Shown here piece after piece: positions 1-8,389 of a stretch of 38,123 nucleotides of DNA. The stretch is from NCBI GenBank assembly GCA_002359095.1, contig DEQD01000042.1, forward strand, positions 1-38,123, given 5' to 3'. A program made the translations under genes and the position numbers. The notes beneath the pieces are model-generated. The model was not told the DNA's origin. It was given only the letters and a program-made list of their open reading frames with translations, and did not search any database. The stretch comes from Caryophanales bacterium UBA3375 (lineage in GTDB: Bacteria > Bacillota_I > Bacilli_A > UBA3375). The number at the start of each line of letters is the position of its first letter. Position 1 is the stretch's first letter.

Positions 1-35
1 ATACGTCTATCTTTATCATCTAAACTTAATTTCAT
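1..35 (-). CDS. Possible start of a gene cut by the window edge
   Basis: An ATG at 35 opens a minus-strand frame reading MKLSLDDKDRR before the window ends. It lies 6 bases past a terminator-like hairpin behind the diguanylate cyclase gene. A GGGG run about 10 bases upstream, part of that hairpin, is the only possible ribosome site. Eleven residues are too few to assign a family, and it could be a chance frame. Confidence 0.3.
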   Translation of the reverse strand, partial: MKLSLDDKDRR

Positions 36-40
36 AATAA

Positions 41-89
41 AACCCCATAAGTCTTTCTAGTATTTTCTACTAGTCCAACTTATGGGGTT
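41..89 (-). terminator. Terminator-like hairpin behind the diguanylate cyclase
   Basis: AACCCCATAAG (41-51) is perfectly complementary to CTTATGGGGTT (79-89). A second perfect stem lies inside it (57-62 with 68-73). On the minus strand the hairpin runs into TTTTATT, as in an intrinsic terminator. It also directly precedes the possible next start codon at 35. Confidence 0.7.
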
Positions 90-122
90 CAGTATATAAG
101 TACTATACTTACGGGAGTTTTT

Positions 123-2204
123 TTATTCTAAAGTATTATCATAAATAACAAAACAATTACGACCTGCCTTTTTAGCAGCATATAAAGCTTTATCAACTTT
201 GCTATATAAAATGTCAAATTCATTTCCTTCTTCAGGTATAATAACAATCCCAAAAGAAGCGGTAACATTGAAACTTTGATTTTGTGATTTAAATGGAATA
301 TTTATAGTGTTGACTAATTTTTGTCCTATTTTTATTGCATTTTCTCTTGTTTGAATGTTTTTAACTAATACTAAAAACTCATCTCCACCTAAACGACCAT
401 AAATATCGTTTTCTCGCAAACATTTACGAATTAATTTTCCAACTCTAATTAATAATTTATCACCTTCTTGGTGACCAAAAATGTCATTTACTAATTTGAA
501 ATTATCTAAATCAAACATGATTAAGGCAGAATAATTCGGATTTTCCATTAAGTAATCTTTAATTTCGCTTTCTAACATTTTACGATTTTTAAGTTTAGTT
601 AAAGCATCAGTATTAGAAATAGTGATTGCTCTTTGTAATCTAAATTCTTGAACTTTATTCATTTTAAATTCTTTTGTAACATCTTTGTTAAGTAATAATA
701 CTAAGTTATTTTTCTTATCAAAGTACTCAAGAATAACTTCTTTACGATAATATTTATTTTTATCAGCTAATATACCAAAACTAAATCTACAAGTTTTATT
801 TTTATTCAATTCTTCTTTAATTAAATTTTTATCAAAGAAACTTATGCAGCTATTAATTTCTTTCGATACGACATATTTTTTAATATAAGAATTAATATCA
901 ATAAAGAAATTATCCCCATTTTTATCAAGTAGAGGTACGGATTTTAAATTTCTAAAATAAGATACATAAGAATTATCATTAAAATTAACAATATATAAAT
1001 TCTCGTAATTTTTATTCATGTAAACACGTAAAATATCACTGGCAGCAGTTTCTATTGAAATATTATCAATAAAAAAATATAGCCTATTGTGTTCGTTCAA
1101 GATAGGAGTAATCGATATTCTAATCCAAAGATGGTCATAAATCGATTTCTTTAGTTTAATGTTAATTTCTTCTTTTTTATCTCCTTTAGCGATTTGTTTT
1201 AAGTTATCAATGTTTAGCGATTTGTTAAATTCATCAATGCTACTGTTATCTATGAAATTTTTAAATTTATCTTTAAAATTATCGATAGTTAAGATGTTAC
1301 CATCACTACTAATTTTAGGATCACATTTTAAAATTTCAATTGTTTCTTTTGGTAAATCAACCGATAAAATAGCTAATGATGATTCCAATAAGAAGTCAAG
1401 AATTTCACTGTTTTGTTTTTTAATAATTTCATATTTTTTATATGAATCAATGTTGTAAAAATAAAATAGAACACGTGATTCATTATTTAAATATCCGCGG
1501 AAGATTCTAAATCTAAACCACTGATAATCATCCTGATTAATTAAAACTCTTAGATCAAGCGTTTTAACTAAGTTTTTATTTGCGACATCAGTTAAAAATG
1601 TTTTATTAAAAAATTCTTTTGCCACATTTAAATCATCTGGATAAATAAATTGACCAATCGCTTCATTTAAGTTATGGTGCTTAATTGCTGAAATTGGTAG
1701 ATTTTTCCGGCGAAGAAGTAAAGAGACATTTAAATTATCAATATCAATTTCAAATAATCCATCGCAAAGTTCGATAAAGTAGTTAGAATAACGATCAGCT
1801 TTAAAGTAATCAATAACATCATGATTAATAAATTTTGGTAAAGATAATTGTACTTCACTTGAAATATCTTGATGGTAACCACCAAAGATGATTTCATCAT
1901 TATTTTTACTGCATAAGCTTCCACAACATCTAAAGTAAACAGTTCCTAAAGTATCATGGTGCCAAGGATATTCGACAGTAGCTTTTTCACCATTTAAAAT
2001 AATCTCGATGGCATTAGTGATATAGTGTTTATATGCGTCATCGATGCGAGAAAACCAATATTGATACAATTCTTCATCATTTAAATTAGTAGTTCCAGCT
2101 AAACTCATTTTCATGCTGTCTTTAGCTATCATATACGACTTATTTTTGCATATCTTTATTTGCCAAATTTCAATATCAATATTCTTAAGTATTTCTCCTA
2201 GCAT
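123..2204 (-). CDS. PAS-GGDEF diguanylate cyclase
   Basis: Predicted cytoplasmic diguanylate cyclase making cyclic di-GMP from two GTP. The C-terminal GGDEF domain (about residues 530-690) begins with the usual LTKLKNR motif, has FDLDNFK for metal and nucleotide contacts, and an intact GGDEF at 606-610. RxxD (REND, 597-600) lies exactly five residues before GGDEF, the layout of the product-inhibition I-site, so feedback control is likely. The first 520 residues have no membrane segment or signal peptide and look like three or four PAS-like modules, so the input is probably a cytoplasmic ligand or partner. Start chosen at 2204 with AGGAGG seven bases upstream. A possible promoter (TTTAAA, 17 bp, TATAAA) lies at 2227-2255. 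It is apparently a single-gene unit ending in the hairpin at 41-89. No EAL or HD-GYP domain is present here. Confidence 0.93.
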   Translation of the reverse strand: MLGEILKNIDIEIWQIKICKNKSYMIAKDSMKMSLAGTTNLNDEELYQYWFSRIDDAYKHYITNAIEIILNGEKATVEYPWHHDTLGTVYFRCCGSLCSKNNDEIIFGGYHQDISSEVQLSLPKFINHDVIDYFKADRYSNYFIELCDGLFEIDIDNLNVSLLLRRKNLPISAIKHHNLNEAIGQFIYPDDLNVAKEFFNKTFLTDVANKNLVKTLDLRVLINQDDYQWFRFRIFRGYLNNESRVLFYFYNIDSYKKYEIIKKQNSEILDFLLESSLAILSVDLPKETIEILKCDPKISSDGNILTIDNFKDKFKNFIDNSSIDEFNKSLNIDNLKQIAKGDKKEEINIKLKKSIYDHLWIRISITPILNEHNRLYFFIDNISIETAASDILRVYMNKNYENLYIVNFNDNSYVSYFRNLKSVPLLDKNGDNFFIDINSYIKKYVVSKEINSCISFFDKNLIKEELNKNKTCRFSFGILADKNKYYRKEVILEYFDKKNNLVLLLNKDVTKEFKMNKVQEFRLQRAITISNTDALTKLKNRKMLESEIKDYLMENPNYSALIMFDLDNFKLVNDIFGHQEGDKLLIRVGKLIRKCLRENDIYGRLGGDEFLVLVKNIQTRENAIKIGQKLVNTINIPFKSQNQSFNVTASFGIVIIPEEGNEFDILYSKVDKALYAAKKAGRNCFVIYDNTLE

Positions 2205-2226
2205 CTTATTTCCTCCTATGTTATAT

Positions 2227-2255
2227 TTTATATCTATTTTTAGATAGACTTTAAA
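2227..2255 (-). promoter_or_regulatory. Candidate promoter of the diguanylate cyclase gene
   Basis: Minus strand TTTAAA (2250-2255), 17-base spacer, TATAAA (2227-2232), placed about 25 bases before the AGGAGG. Four of six bases match at the -35. Moderate match only. Confidence 0.4.
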
Positions 2256-2480
2256 TTAGAACTATAAAATATAAAATTTTAAAAATTACTAATATGCATC
2301 GTATAAATAGTGATTATGAAAGTCAAATTCATAAAGAAAAGATATAATAAAGATTAATTTATCCATTTAGATTTATTAAAACATAAAAATTAATTTTCGT
2401 CAATAAATGTGTATCATCATCAAATAAAAAGTAATATTTTCATAGATATTTAACTTTTTTAATCAAAAGACTAGTTTTGT

Positions 2481-2491
2481 TATGATATAAT
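2481..2491 (+). promoter_or_regulatory. Candidate -10 region of relQ
   Basis: Overlapping TATGAT (2481-2486) and TATAAT (2486-2491) sit just before the GAGGTG ribosome site of relQ. No good -35 is visible at 17 bases from either, and the very short leader makes this uncertain. Confidence 0.35.
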
Positions 2492-2507
2492 AAATTGAGG
2501 TGATTAT

Positions 2508-3170
2508 GTGGGAAAACTAATTATTGATTTAATTGATATTAAAGAAGATGTTAATTTAGAAAAAGCGCAAAGCGTTTTAGATATATTTATGAAAGAAATG
2601 GCTAAATTCTCAGCAGGGTTAAAAGTATTAAACGCCAAAATCGATATTTTAAATGATGAGTTTCAGCGAACATACCAATATAATCCCATTGAACATATTA
2701 AATCCCGAATCAAAACACCAAAAAGTGCGATTGCTAAGTTAATTCGACGTAATCTTTCGATTGAAAGTTTAGATTCTTATTATAGTTTAACAGATATTGC
2801 TGGAATGAGAATTGTTTGTTCTTTTATAGATGATATCTACTTATTAGCGGATATAATAAAAAAACAGTCTGATTTAGAAATTTTAGAAATTAAAGATTAT
2901 ATAAAAAATCCTAAAAAAAGTGGATATCGAAGCTTACATTTAATTTTAAATGTTCCTGTGTACTTCACTAATCAGATTTCTAAGGTTAAAATTGAATTAC
3001 AAATTAGAACTGTCGCAATGGATTTTTGGGCTAGCTTAGAGCATAAATTACATTATAAAAATGAGAATGCTAATTATGAAGAACTATTAAATGAGTTACG
3101 AGTTTGTAGTGAACATGTTAATCAAATGGATATTGAAATGGCAATATTGAATCGCAAAATAAATAAATAG
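2508..3170 (+). CDS. relQ: Small alarmone synthetase (GTP pyrophosphokinase, RelQ/YjbM type)
   Basis: Transfers pyrophosphate from ATP to GTP or GDP to make (p)ppGpp, the stringent-response alarmone. At 220 residues it is a single RelA/SpoT synthetase domain without the HD hydrolase, TGS or ACT regions of long Rel proteins. Family motifs are clear: DIAGMRIVCSF, the substrate loop around DYIKNPKKSGYRSLH, and the near-diagnostic string IRTVAMDFWASLEHKL. It starts at GTG with GAGGTG seven bases before; the ATG two bases earlier in another frame hits a stop after four codons. RelQ enzymes are homotetramers that can be allosterically activated by pppGpp (family knowledge). The following gene starts 10 bases downstream, its AGGAG overlapping the relQ stop, so the two are probably co-transcribed. 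Confidence 0.95.
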   Translation: MGKLIIDLIDIKEDVNLEKAQSVLDIFMKEMAKFSAGLKVLNAKIDILNDEFQRTYQYNPIEHIKSRIKTPKSAIAKLIRRNLSIESLDSYYSLTDIAGMRIVCSFIDDIYLLADIIKKQSDLEILEIKDYIKNPKKSGYRSLHLILNVPVYFTNQISKVKIELQIRTVAMDFWASLEHKLHYKNENANYEELLNELRVCSEHVNQMDIEMAILNRKINK

Positions 3171-3180
3171 GAGTCTAATT

Positions 3181-5148
3181 ATGATTGAATTATTTAAAGA
3201 AACGTTTAAAGATTTTCCACTAGAAGAATTTCCATATGATAAAGAACATACCGCATTAGGAGAATACCATCATTTAATGCCTAAAGGATATACTGGAAAT
3301 TTTTATGATCCGATTAATAATCATCAATGGCGTAGTATGGGTGGAAGCTGGATTGTTACTAATATTGATGGTAAAAATTATATGGAACAAAATAGAGGAT
3401 ACAATGTTAGTGGTCATTTTAGCGATGTAGCTAGTATTTTAGTTCAAAAAAATCATCGAGTAACTAACTTTAAAGTATCTTTTAGTATCCTTTTATATGC
3501 GACTAAACATTTAAGTGGAATTGCTTTTTGTTATGTTCATTCTAGAAAATATTTAGCATTTGTCTTAGAAGATGGTTATGCAAGATTATACTTTAAAAAT
3601 CAAAAAGAACAGATTATTTTAAAGGAAGTTCCTTTTTCATATGTTGATAATCAAGAATATCATATTGTAATATCCAAAGAAGAAGATGACATTAAGGTTT
3701 TTATCGAAGATAATCTCGTTTTAGAGGCTAAAACGATGTATTCATCGCGAGGATATATTGCATTAATAAGTCAAAATGCGTGTCGTTATGGATATTTAAA
3801 GTTAGAAATATCTGAAGAAGCCTATGATCACTATTTGGCATTGGTTAAAGATGATGAGGTGCGTTTAAAAAATAAACAATCTAAACATGCGCCAATGGTT
3901 TGTGTAAAAAAAATAAATTTAAAAGATTTTGGAAGTGGACGTCAAATTCGGTTTGGACGCAATAAAGACAAAAGATTTATTGTTATGGCACAACACCAAA
4001 AAAGAATGTATCGTGATGCTTTTGCTGGAATTTCGTGTCTTACTGCCTTTGATTTAGATGGCAATGTTATGTGGCAAAAAGGGGTAGCAAATAATTCACC
4101 AGATAATACATTAATTAGCTGTGATCTTCCTTTCCAAGTAGCAGACATTAATAACGATGGAATAGATGAGGTTATTTATGCTAAGGAGTTTAAGATTTAT
4201 ATTATAAATGCTATTACAGGTGAAGAATTAGTTTCTTTTCCGACACCACTTGTTAAAAATGATCCACTTTTAAAAGATTATCCATATGATCGTTTAAATG
4301 TCGATGCGATTAGATTAGCTGATTTTACTAATAAAGGATATCAAGGTGATTTTATTATTAAAGATCGTTATGCCAATGTTTTTGCTTATGATAGTAATTT
4401 TAAACTATTATTTAGATATAATCATAAGAACACTGGTCATTTCCCATATATTTATGATTTTGATGGTGATGGAAAAGATGAGATGTATGTGGGATATGAC
4501 ATGGTAAAAGATGGGGAAGTTGTGTGGAGTTTACCATTTAATTCGGACCATACGGATGAGATTATTTATGAAGCTTTGGATGAAAAACAAGAAAAAGTAC
4601 TAATCTTAGCTTCTGGAAATGAAGGCTTAAATATTTGTGATAAAAATGGAAAAATTCTTCATTCAATTAGTGTTGGACATGCTCAAAGGATTAGTTTAGC
4701 TAAATACGATAAAAATATAGATGGATATCAATTATGTGTTACTTCGTTTTGGGGTGCTAACGGTATTATTTATACATTTGATAAAGATTTGAAATTGATT
4801 GCTGAAAAAGAATTTATAGGGAATGGGAATGTCATTACTCCGGTAAATTATGATAATTCTGAAGAAGCGTTAATTTTATCGAATGCTTCATGTGAATTTG
4901 GTGGATTATTAGATAGCGATTTAGATGTTGTTGTACCATTTTTAGATGACGGACACCCGACATTAGCAACAGAAGTAATAGATATCGATGATGATGGAAT
5001 GGATGAAATTATTACTTGGGATCAAGAAAGCATGTGGATTTATAAAGCTTTTAAATATCATGGAGAAAAGAAACAATTTCGCAAATATCCAGAAAATGCT
5101 TGCAGCAATTATCGTGGAGAGTATCTTATTAAAGTAAAAGAAGGATAG
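3181..5148 (+). CDS. Cytoplasmic jelly-roll plus beta-propeller (FG-GAP-like) protein, function unknown
   Basis: A 655-residue protein with no signal peptide or membrane segment. Residues about 35-215 look like a concanavalin/LamG-type beta sandwich. From about 225 on, repeated acidic loops of FG-GAP/calcium type occur: DINNDGIDE (322-330), DFDGDGKDE (426-434) and DIDDDGMDE (601-609). This resembles the propellers of family 11 rhamnogalacturonan lyases and related carbohydrate-binding proteins, but a catalytic residue set could not be assigned by eye. A role in handling imported oligosaccharides is an inference. It shares a transcript with relQ (10-base gap, AGGAG overlapping the relQ stop). 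Its stop codon lies inside a terminator shared with the convergent kinase gene. Alternative: a non-catalytic carbohydrate-binding protein. Confidence 0.6.
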   Translation: MIELFKETFKDFPLEEFPYDKEHTALGEYHHLMPKGYTGNFYDPINNHQWRSMGGSWIVTNIDGKNYMEQNRGYNVSGHFSDVASILVQKNHRVTNFKVSFSILLYATKHLSGIAFCYVHSRKYLAFVLEDGYARLYFKNQKEQIILKEVPFSYVDNQEYHIVISKEEDDIKVFIEDNLVLEAKTMYSSRGYIALISQNACRYGYLKLEISEEAYDHYLALVKDDEVRLKNKQSKHAPMVCVKKINLKDFGSGRQIRFGRNKDKRFIVMAQHQKRMYRDAFAGISCLTAFDLDGNVMWQKGVANNSPDNTLISCDLPFQVADINNDGIDEVIYAKEFKIYIINAITGEELVSFPTPLVKNDPLLKDYPYDRLNVDAIRLADFTNKGYQGDFIIKDRYANVFAYDSNFKLLFRYNHKNTGHFPYIYDFDGDGKDEMYVGYDMVKDGEVVWSLPFNSDHTDEIIYEALDEKQEKVLILASGNEGLNICDKNGKILHSISVGHAQRISLAKYDKNIDGYQLCVTSFWGANGIIYTFDKDLKLIAEKEFIGNGNVITPVNYDNSEEALILSNASCEFGGLLDSDLDVVVPFLDDGHPTLATEVIDIDDDGMDEIITWDQESMWIYKAFKYHGEKKQFRKYPENACSNYRGEYLIKVKEG

Positions 5149-5163
5149 TTTTCTATCCTTCTT
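5138..5163. terminator. Bidirectional terminator between convergent genes
   Basis: Perfect 11-bp stem (5138-5148 with 5153-5163) and a TTTT loop, followed by T-rich sequence on both strands. Both stop codons, TAG at 5146-5148 and TAG on the minus strand at 5153-5155, lie within the stem. Confidence 0.85.
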
Positions 5164-6823
5164 GTTTTGTTCTTGGGATGATAAAGTAAAATTTTACACC
5201 GTTATTTGTATTTTCCATTCCGTATTCAAATTTATGATTTTCCATGACTTGTTTTACTAAATATAATCCTAAACCATTTCCTTTGTGATCGGTTTTAGTT
5301 CGGGATTTATCCACTTGATAAAAAGGATCAAATATTTTAGATAAGTCTTCTTGATTAATTGTAACATTAGAGTTGATAACTTCAACGATATAATTTAATT
5401 TAAAAACAGAAATATTAATTGTAATATCGGAGTTATCAGGAGAATAAACGATTGCATTTAAAATGACATTTGATAAACATCGTTTCATATCATTTTTATT
5501 ACATTTGATGAAAATATCTGTTTTAGCAATATTCAAATGTAAATGATGATTATGTTTATTAATTAATGGTAGTAATTCTTTAGTATTTTCTTCGACAAAA
5601 CGACATAGATTAATTACTTCTAAGTTTTGTTGTTTTTGATTTCTTTGTACCTTAAATACTTCTAATATTTCTTTCATTAAATCATTAGTTTTTTCAATTT
5701 CGATTAAGACATTTTCTAATTCTTCATTTACCTCATCACCAGTAAATATACCATCTAAAATGGCTTGAATAGTAGCTTGCATAACATGAAGTGGTGTTTT
5801 AACCTCATGTGATAAAGCAGAAATTAACTCTTTAGTTGCTTCAAACTCTTTTGATTGCATAATACTGTATTGAGTTATTTCATGATTTTTATCGTTAAGT
5901 TCTTTCATAATTTGTTTCATCTTATTTTTTAAATTATTTGTTGCAATAGCCACTTCGTTAATTTCGGGATTAAAAAAAGCTGGTACCGAGTAATTAAAAC
6001 TCAAATATTGCATATCTTTTAAGACAATACTAATTTCATGTAATGGTGATATAAATAATTGATTAAAACTATAATAAATAACCAGCGATAATATTATTAA
6101 TACCATCGTGTAAAAAAAAGTTAAATATTTAGCGATACTACCAGTAAGGTTGACAATTTCATTTAATGGAATAATTCCTAATGTTTTATCTGCTTCATTT
6201 AAAATATAAAGATAATTAGGATTGTCGTAATCAATAAAGTAGGATGTATTATCTCTTATTGTAAAAGTTTCATCTAAAACATCAAAATAATTAATTTCTA
6301 AATGGGCTTGATTATATAAATAATTTGCATTTTCAGGAACAATAATTTCAATAATTTTTTCTTCATATGGTGTTAGATTAGAAGAGAAAAAATAACTATT
6401 AGATTCCGTTTTTAAAGCGGTGATAATATTAGCCTTATGATTAAAGGATATATCAATACCAACTTCTAAATTAGGGACATAGTTTTGTAGAATGTAATCT
6501 CCTGAATTAAGTTTTAATGTAATATATGAATAACTTTCAACTAAATTTCCCTCATTATCTAATGATAAAATATATCCACTTAAACTTTGATTTATTTTGT
6601 TTGCAGCATTATATAAATCTGGTTCATTTCTTACGATATTTTGATATGTTTTAATATGTTTATAGGCTATAGTATCGATATAATATTGCGAGAAAATACT
6701 TGATGAAAGAAAAGAAAAGATAGCACCGAGGATAAAAACAGTTAAAACACAAATAATGATTATTTGTGTTTTAAGCGAATATTTAAATGGGTGCATAATT
6801 TGTTTAGAGTTTTTAATCTTCAT
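5153..6823 (-). CDS. Membrane sensor histidine kinase
   Basis: Sensor of a two-component system with the response regulator encoded immediately upstream. From the ATG at 6823 it is 556 residues: a first membrane helix near residues 20-42, an extracytoplasmic sensing region, a second helix near 232-256, a HAMP-like linker, an H box (SALSHEVKTPLHV) with the phosphoacceptor at His339, and an HATPase domain with DPFYQVDKS and GNGLGLYLVK. The frame stays open to a TTG at 6853 without a ribosome site. I prefer the ATG at 6823, which overlaps the regulator stop by 11 bases and fits translational coupling, although its Shine-Dalgarno is weak; an ATG at 6796 is another option. The input signal cannot be inferred. 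Confidence 0.93.
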   Translation of the reverse strand: MKIKNSKQIMHPFKYSLKTQIIIICVLTVFILGAIFSFLSSSIFSQYYIDTIAYKHIKTYQNIVRNEPDLYNAANKINQSLSGYILSLDNEGNLVESYSYITLKLNSGDYILQNYVPNLEVGIDISFNHKANIITALKTESNSYFFSSNLTPYEEKIIEIIVPENANYLYNQAHLEINYFDVLDETFTIRDNTSYFIDYDNPNYLYILNEADKTLGIIPLNEIVNLTGSIAKYLTFFYTMVLIILSLVIYYSFNQLFISPLHEISIVLKDMQYLSFNYSVPAFFNPEINEVAIATNNLKNKMKQIMKELNDKNHEITQYSIMQSKEFEATKELISALSHEVKTPLHVMQATIQAILDGIFTGDEVNEELENVLIEIEKTNDLMKEILEVFKVQRNQKQQNLEVINLCRFVEENTKELLPLINKHNHHLHLNIAKTDIFIKCNKNDMKRCLSNVILNAIVYSPDNSDITINISVFKLNYIVEVINSNVTINQEDLSKIFDPFYQVDKSRTKTDHKGNGLGLYLVKQVMENHKFEYGMENTNNGVKFYFIIPRTKQEG

Positions 6824-7496
6824 CTTTAACACTGAAACGATAACCAATTCCAAATACAGTTTTGATATATTCGTATGGTTTTATTTGTTTTCTTAAGTTT
6901 TTAATGTATGTATCGACGATACGATCATCGACATATGATTTTAGGCCCCAAATTTCATCTAAGATAAATTCTCTTGAGCAGACATTTTCACGATTATTAA
7001 TTAAAAGTAATAGTAAGTCAAATTCCGTTTTTGATAAATCTAATAGACGGTCATCGACATATACCATTCTTTTAGAATAAACAATTCTTATATTTTCAAC
7101 AGTGAAATCTTGTTTTAATTGGTTTTGGTTATTAGCACGAACTAATAAATTTTTGGCTTTAGCAACCAATATTTTTGGATTAAAAGGTTTAGTTATATAA
7201 TCGTCAACCTTCAAGTCATATCCTTTTAAGATACTTTCTTCATCTTGTAAAGCTGTCATCATGATTACAGGAATACTAGATGAACTACGGATGATTTTTA
7301 AGATTTCAAATCCGTTTATTCCTGGCAACATGATATCTAAACAAATTAAATCAAATTTCAATTCTGTGAAAATTTTGATAGCTTCATTTCCATCAGCGAC
7401 AGTAAATACTTCATAACCTTCTTTTTCAAAATATGATTTAACAATTCGAGAAACCGTTGGTTCGTCTTCTACGATTAAAATTTTTTGGTTATTCAT
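6813..7496 (-). CDS. OmpR-family response regulator
   Basis: 227 residues: receiver domain (about 1-120) with phosphoacceptor Asp54 in CLDIMLPG, acidic residues in VEDEP, and KP of the ITKPF loop; then a winged-helix DNA-binding domain ending in FGIGYRFSV, typical of OmpR/PhoB regulators. It is the first gene of an operon with the histidine kinase, overlapping it by 11 bases. AAAGGAAGTG precedes the ATG, and a good extended -10 promoter lies at 7518-7547. The target genes are not identifiable; the divergent membrane-protein/transketolase unit next door is one candidate by position only. Confidence 0.95.
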   Translation of the reverse strand: MNNQKILIVEDEPTVSRIVKSYFEKEGYEVFTVADGNEAIKIFTELKFDLICLDIMLPGINGFEILKIIRSSSSIPVIMMTALQDEESILKGYDLKVDDYITKPFNPKILVAKAKNLLVRANNQNQLKQDFTVENIRIVYSKRMVYVDDRLLDLSKTEFDLLLLLINNRENVCSREFILDEIWGLKSYVDDRIVDTYIKNLRKQIKPYEYIKTVFGIGYRFSVKDED

Positions 7497-7517
7497 TATA
7501 TCACTTCCTTTAATTGA

Positions 7518-7547
7518 ATTATATCACAGGTCTTATTTTATTTACAA
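7518..7547 (-). promoter_or_regulatory. Promoter of the two-component operon
   Basis: Minus strand TTGTAA (7542-7547), 18-base spacer, TATAAT (7518-7523) with TG one base before it, i.e. an extended -10. Followed by a leader of about 12-15 bases and AAAGGAAGTG. Confidence 0.7.
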
Positions 7548-7633
7548 ATAAAAAAAATATACGTTAGATAAATATTATCAATATATATTCTATTTTATTA
7601 TATATAATGTTTCAATTTTTATAATAAATTAAC

Positions 7634-7662
7634 TTCATATATTAAAAAAAACGTGATATAAT
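7634..7662 (+). promoter_or_regulatory. Promoter of the membrane protein-transketolase unit
   Basis: TTCATA (7634-7639), 17-base spacer, TGATATAAT (extended -10, hexamer 7657-7662). It is immediately followed by AAGGAGGTG at 7668-7676, so the leader is very short. Confidence 0.65.
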
Positions 7663-7681
7663 AGGCTAAGGAGGTGTAACT

Positions 7682-8389
7682 ATGAAAATAAATCATAAAA
7701 TTTACCAAAAAGTTAAAACACAACCATATGAAATTCAAGAATTTGAAAATTTTCAAATTGAGTTACACAGTTTAAACTCGAATGAAGAATTATATCAAAT
7801 GTTTGTTCCCAAAGGTAAAATGGCTGTTTGGAGTTCCTATGATGGAATTAACTACCGCCTTTTAATTGAAGATGGATATTATGGAGTCTTAAAAGACTTA
7901 TATAGCAAGGAAGTTAATCGTTTATGGACTGATTATTATAACCAAATTGAAGTCATTAAGCGCAAGAATTTTTTTGTTTTCTTTATTCCAATGTTGGTAT
8001 TAACAGTTGTTGGTGCACTTCTTATACCGAGAGTTTTTTCTGAAAATGCAGGATCTGCGCCATTTATCTTTTTCATGCTTATTTTAATAGCTTTAATTAT
8101 GTTTAATAATGGGCGCTTATCAAGAATGATGAAATTAAAAAATCAAGAATATTATCGTATAATTCGTGAACATGTTGGCGAAGATTATTTCGACGAATTA
8201 ATGAAAGTTCAACGAGCATATTTTGATAAATTCTATGGATATGAACCATTAGATGAAGAAGAAAAAACAAGTAATGAAGAAATTTTATCTGAATATGAAA
8301 AAAAAGCACATGTTGAATTAGAAGATTCGTCAGAAGAAAATACTAAAAATAATAATGAGGATATTATAGAGGAAGAAAAAAATGATTAA
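7682..8389 (+). CDS. Two-helix membrane protein, function unknown
   Basis: 235 residues not recognised as a known family. A soluble N-terminal part (about 1-98) precedes two membrane helices (about 99-118 and 126-143, the latter rich in Ile, Leu, Phe). A basic juxtamembrane stretch follows, then a charged C-terminal tail dominated by Glu from about residue 195 (LDEEEKTSNEE, EDIIEEEKND). The near-perfect AAGGAGGTG five bases before the ATG implies efficient translation. The last 8 bases overlap the transketolase start, so the two are translationally coupled; no functional link is known. Confidence 0.8.
   Translation: MKINHKIYQKVKTQPYEIQEFENFQIELHSLNSNEELYQMFVPKGKMAVWSSYDGINYRLLIEDGYYGVLKDLYSKEVNRLWTDYYNQIEVIKRKNFFVFFIPMLVLTVVGALLIPRVFSENAGSAPFIFFMLILIALIMFNNGRLSRMMKLKNQEYYRIIREHVGEDYFDELMKVQRAYFDKFYGYEPLDEEEKTSNEEILSEYEKKAHVELEDSSEENTKNNNEDIIEEEKND

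Larger units (their letters stand above)
2205..2507. other. Divergent intergenic region, 303 bases
   Basis: Very AT-rich spacer between the divergent cyclase and relQ genes. It holds the candidate promoters of both, described separately. An additional TATAAT-like string on the plus strand near 2344 has no convincing -35. No tRNA, repeat array or coding frame was seen. Confidence 0.6.
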
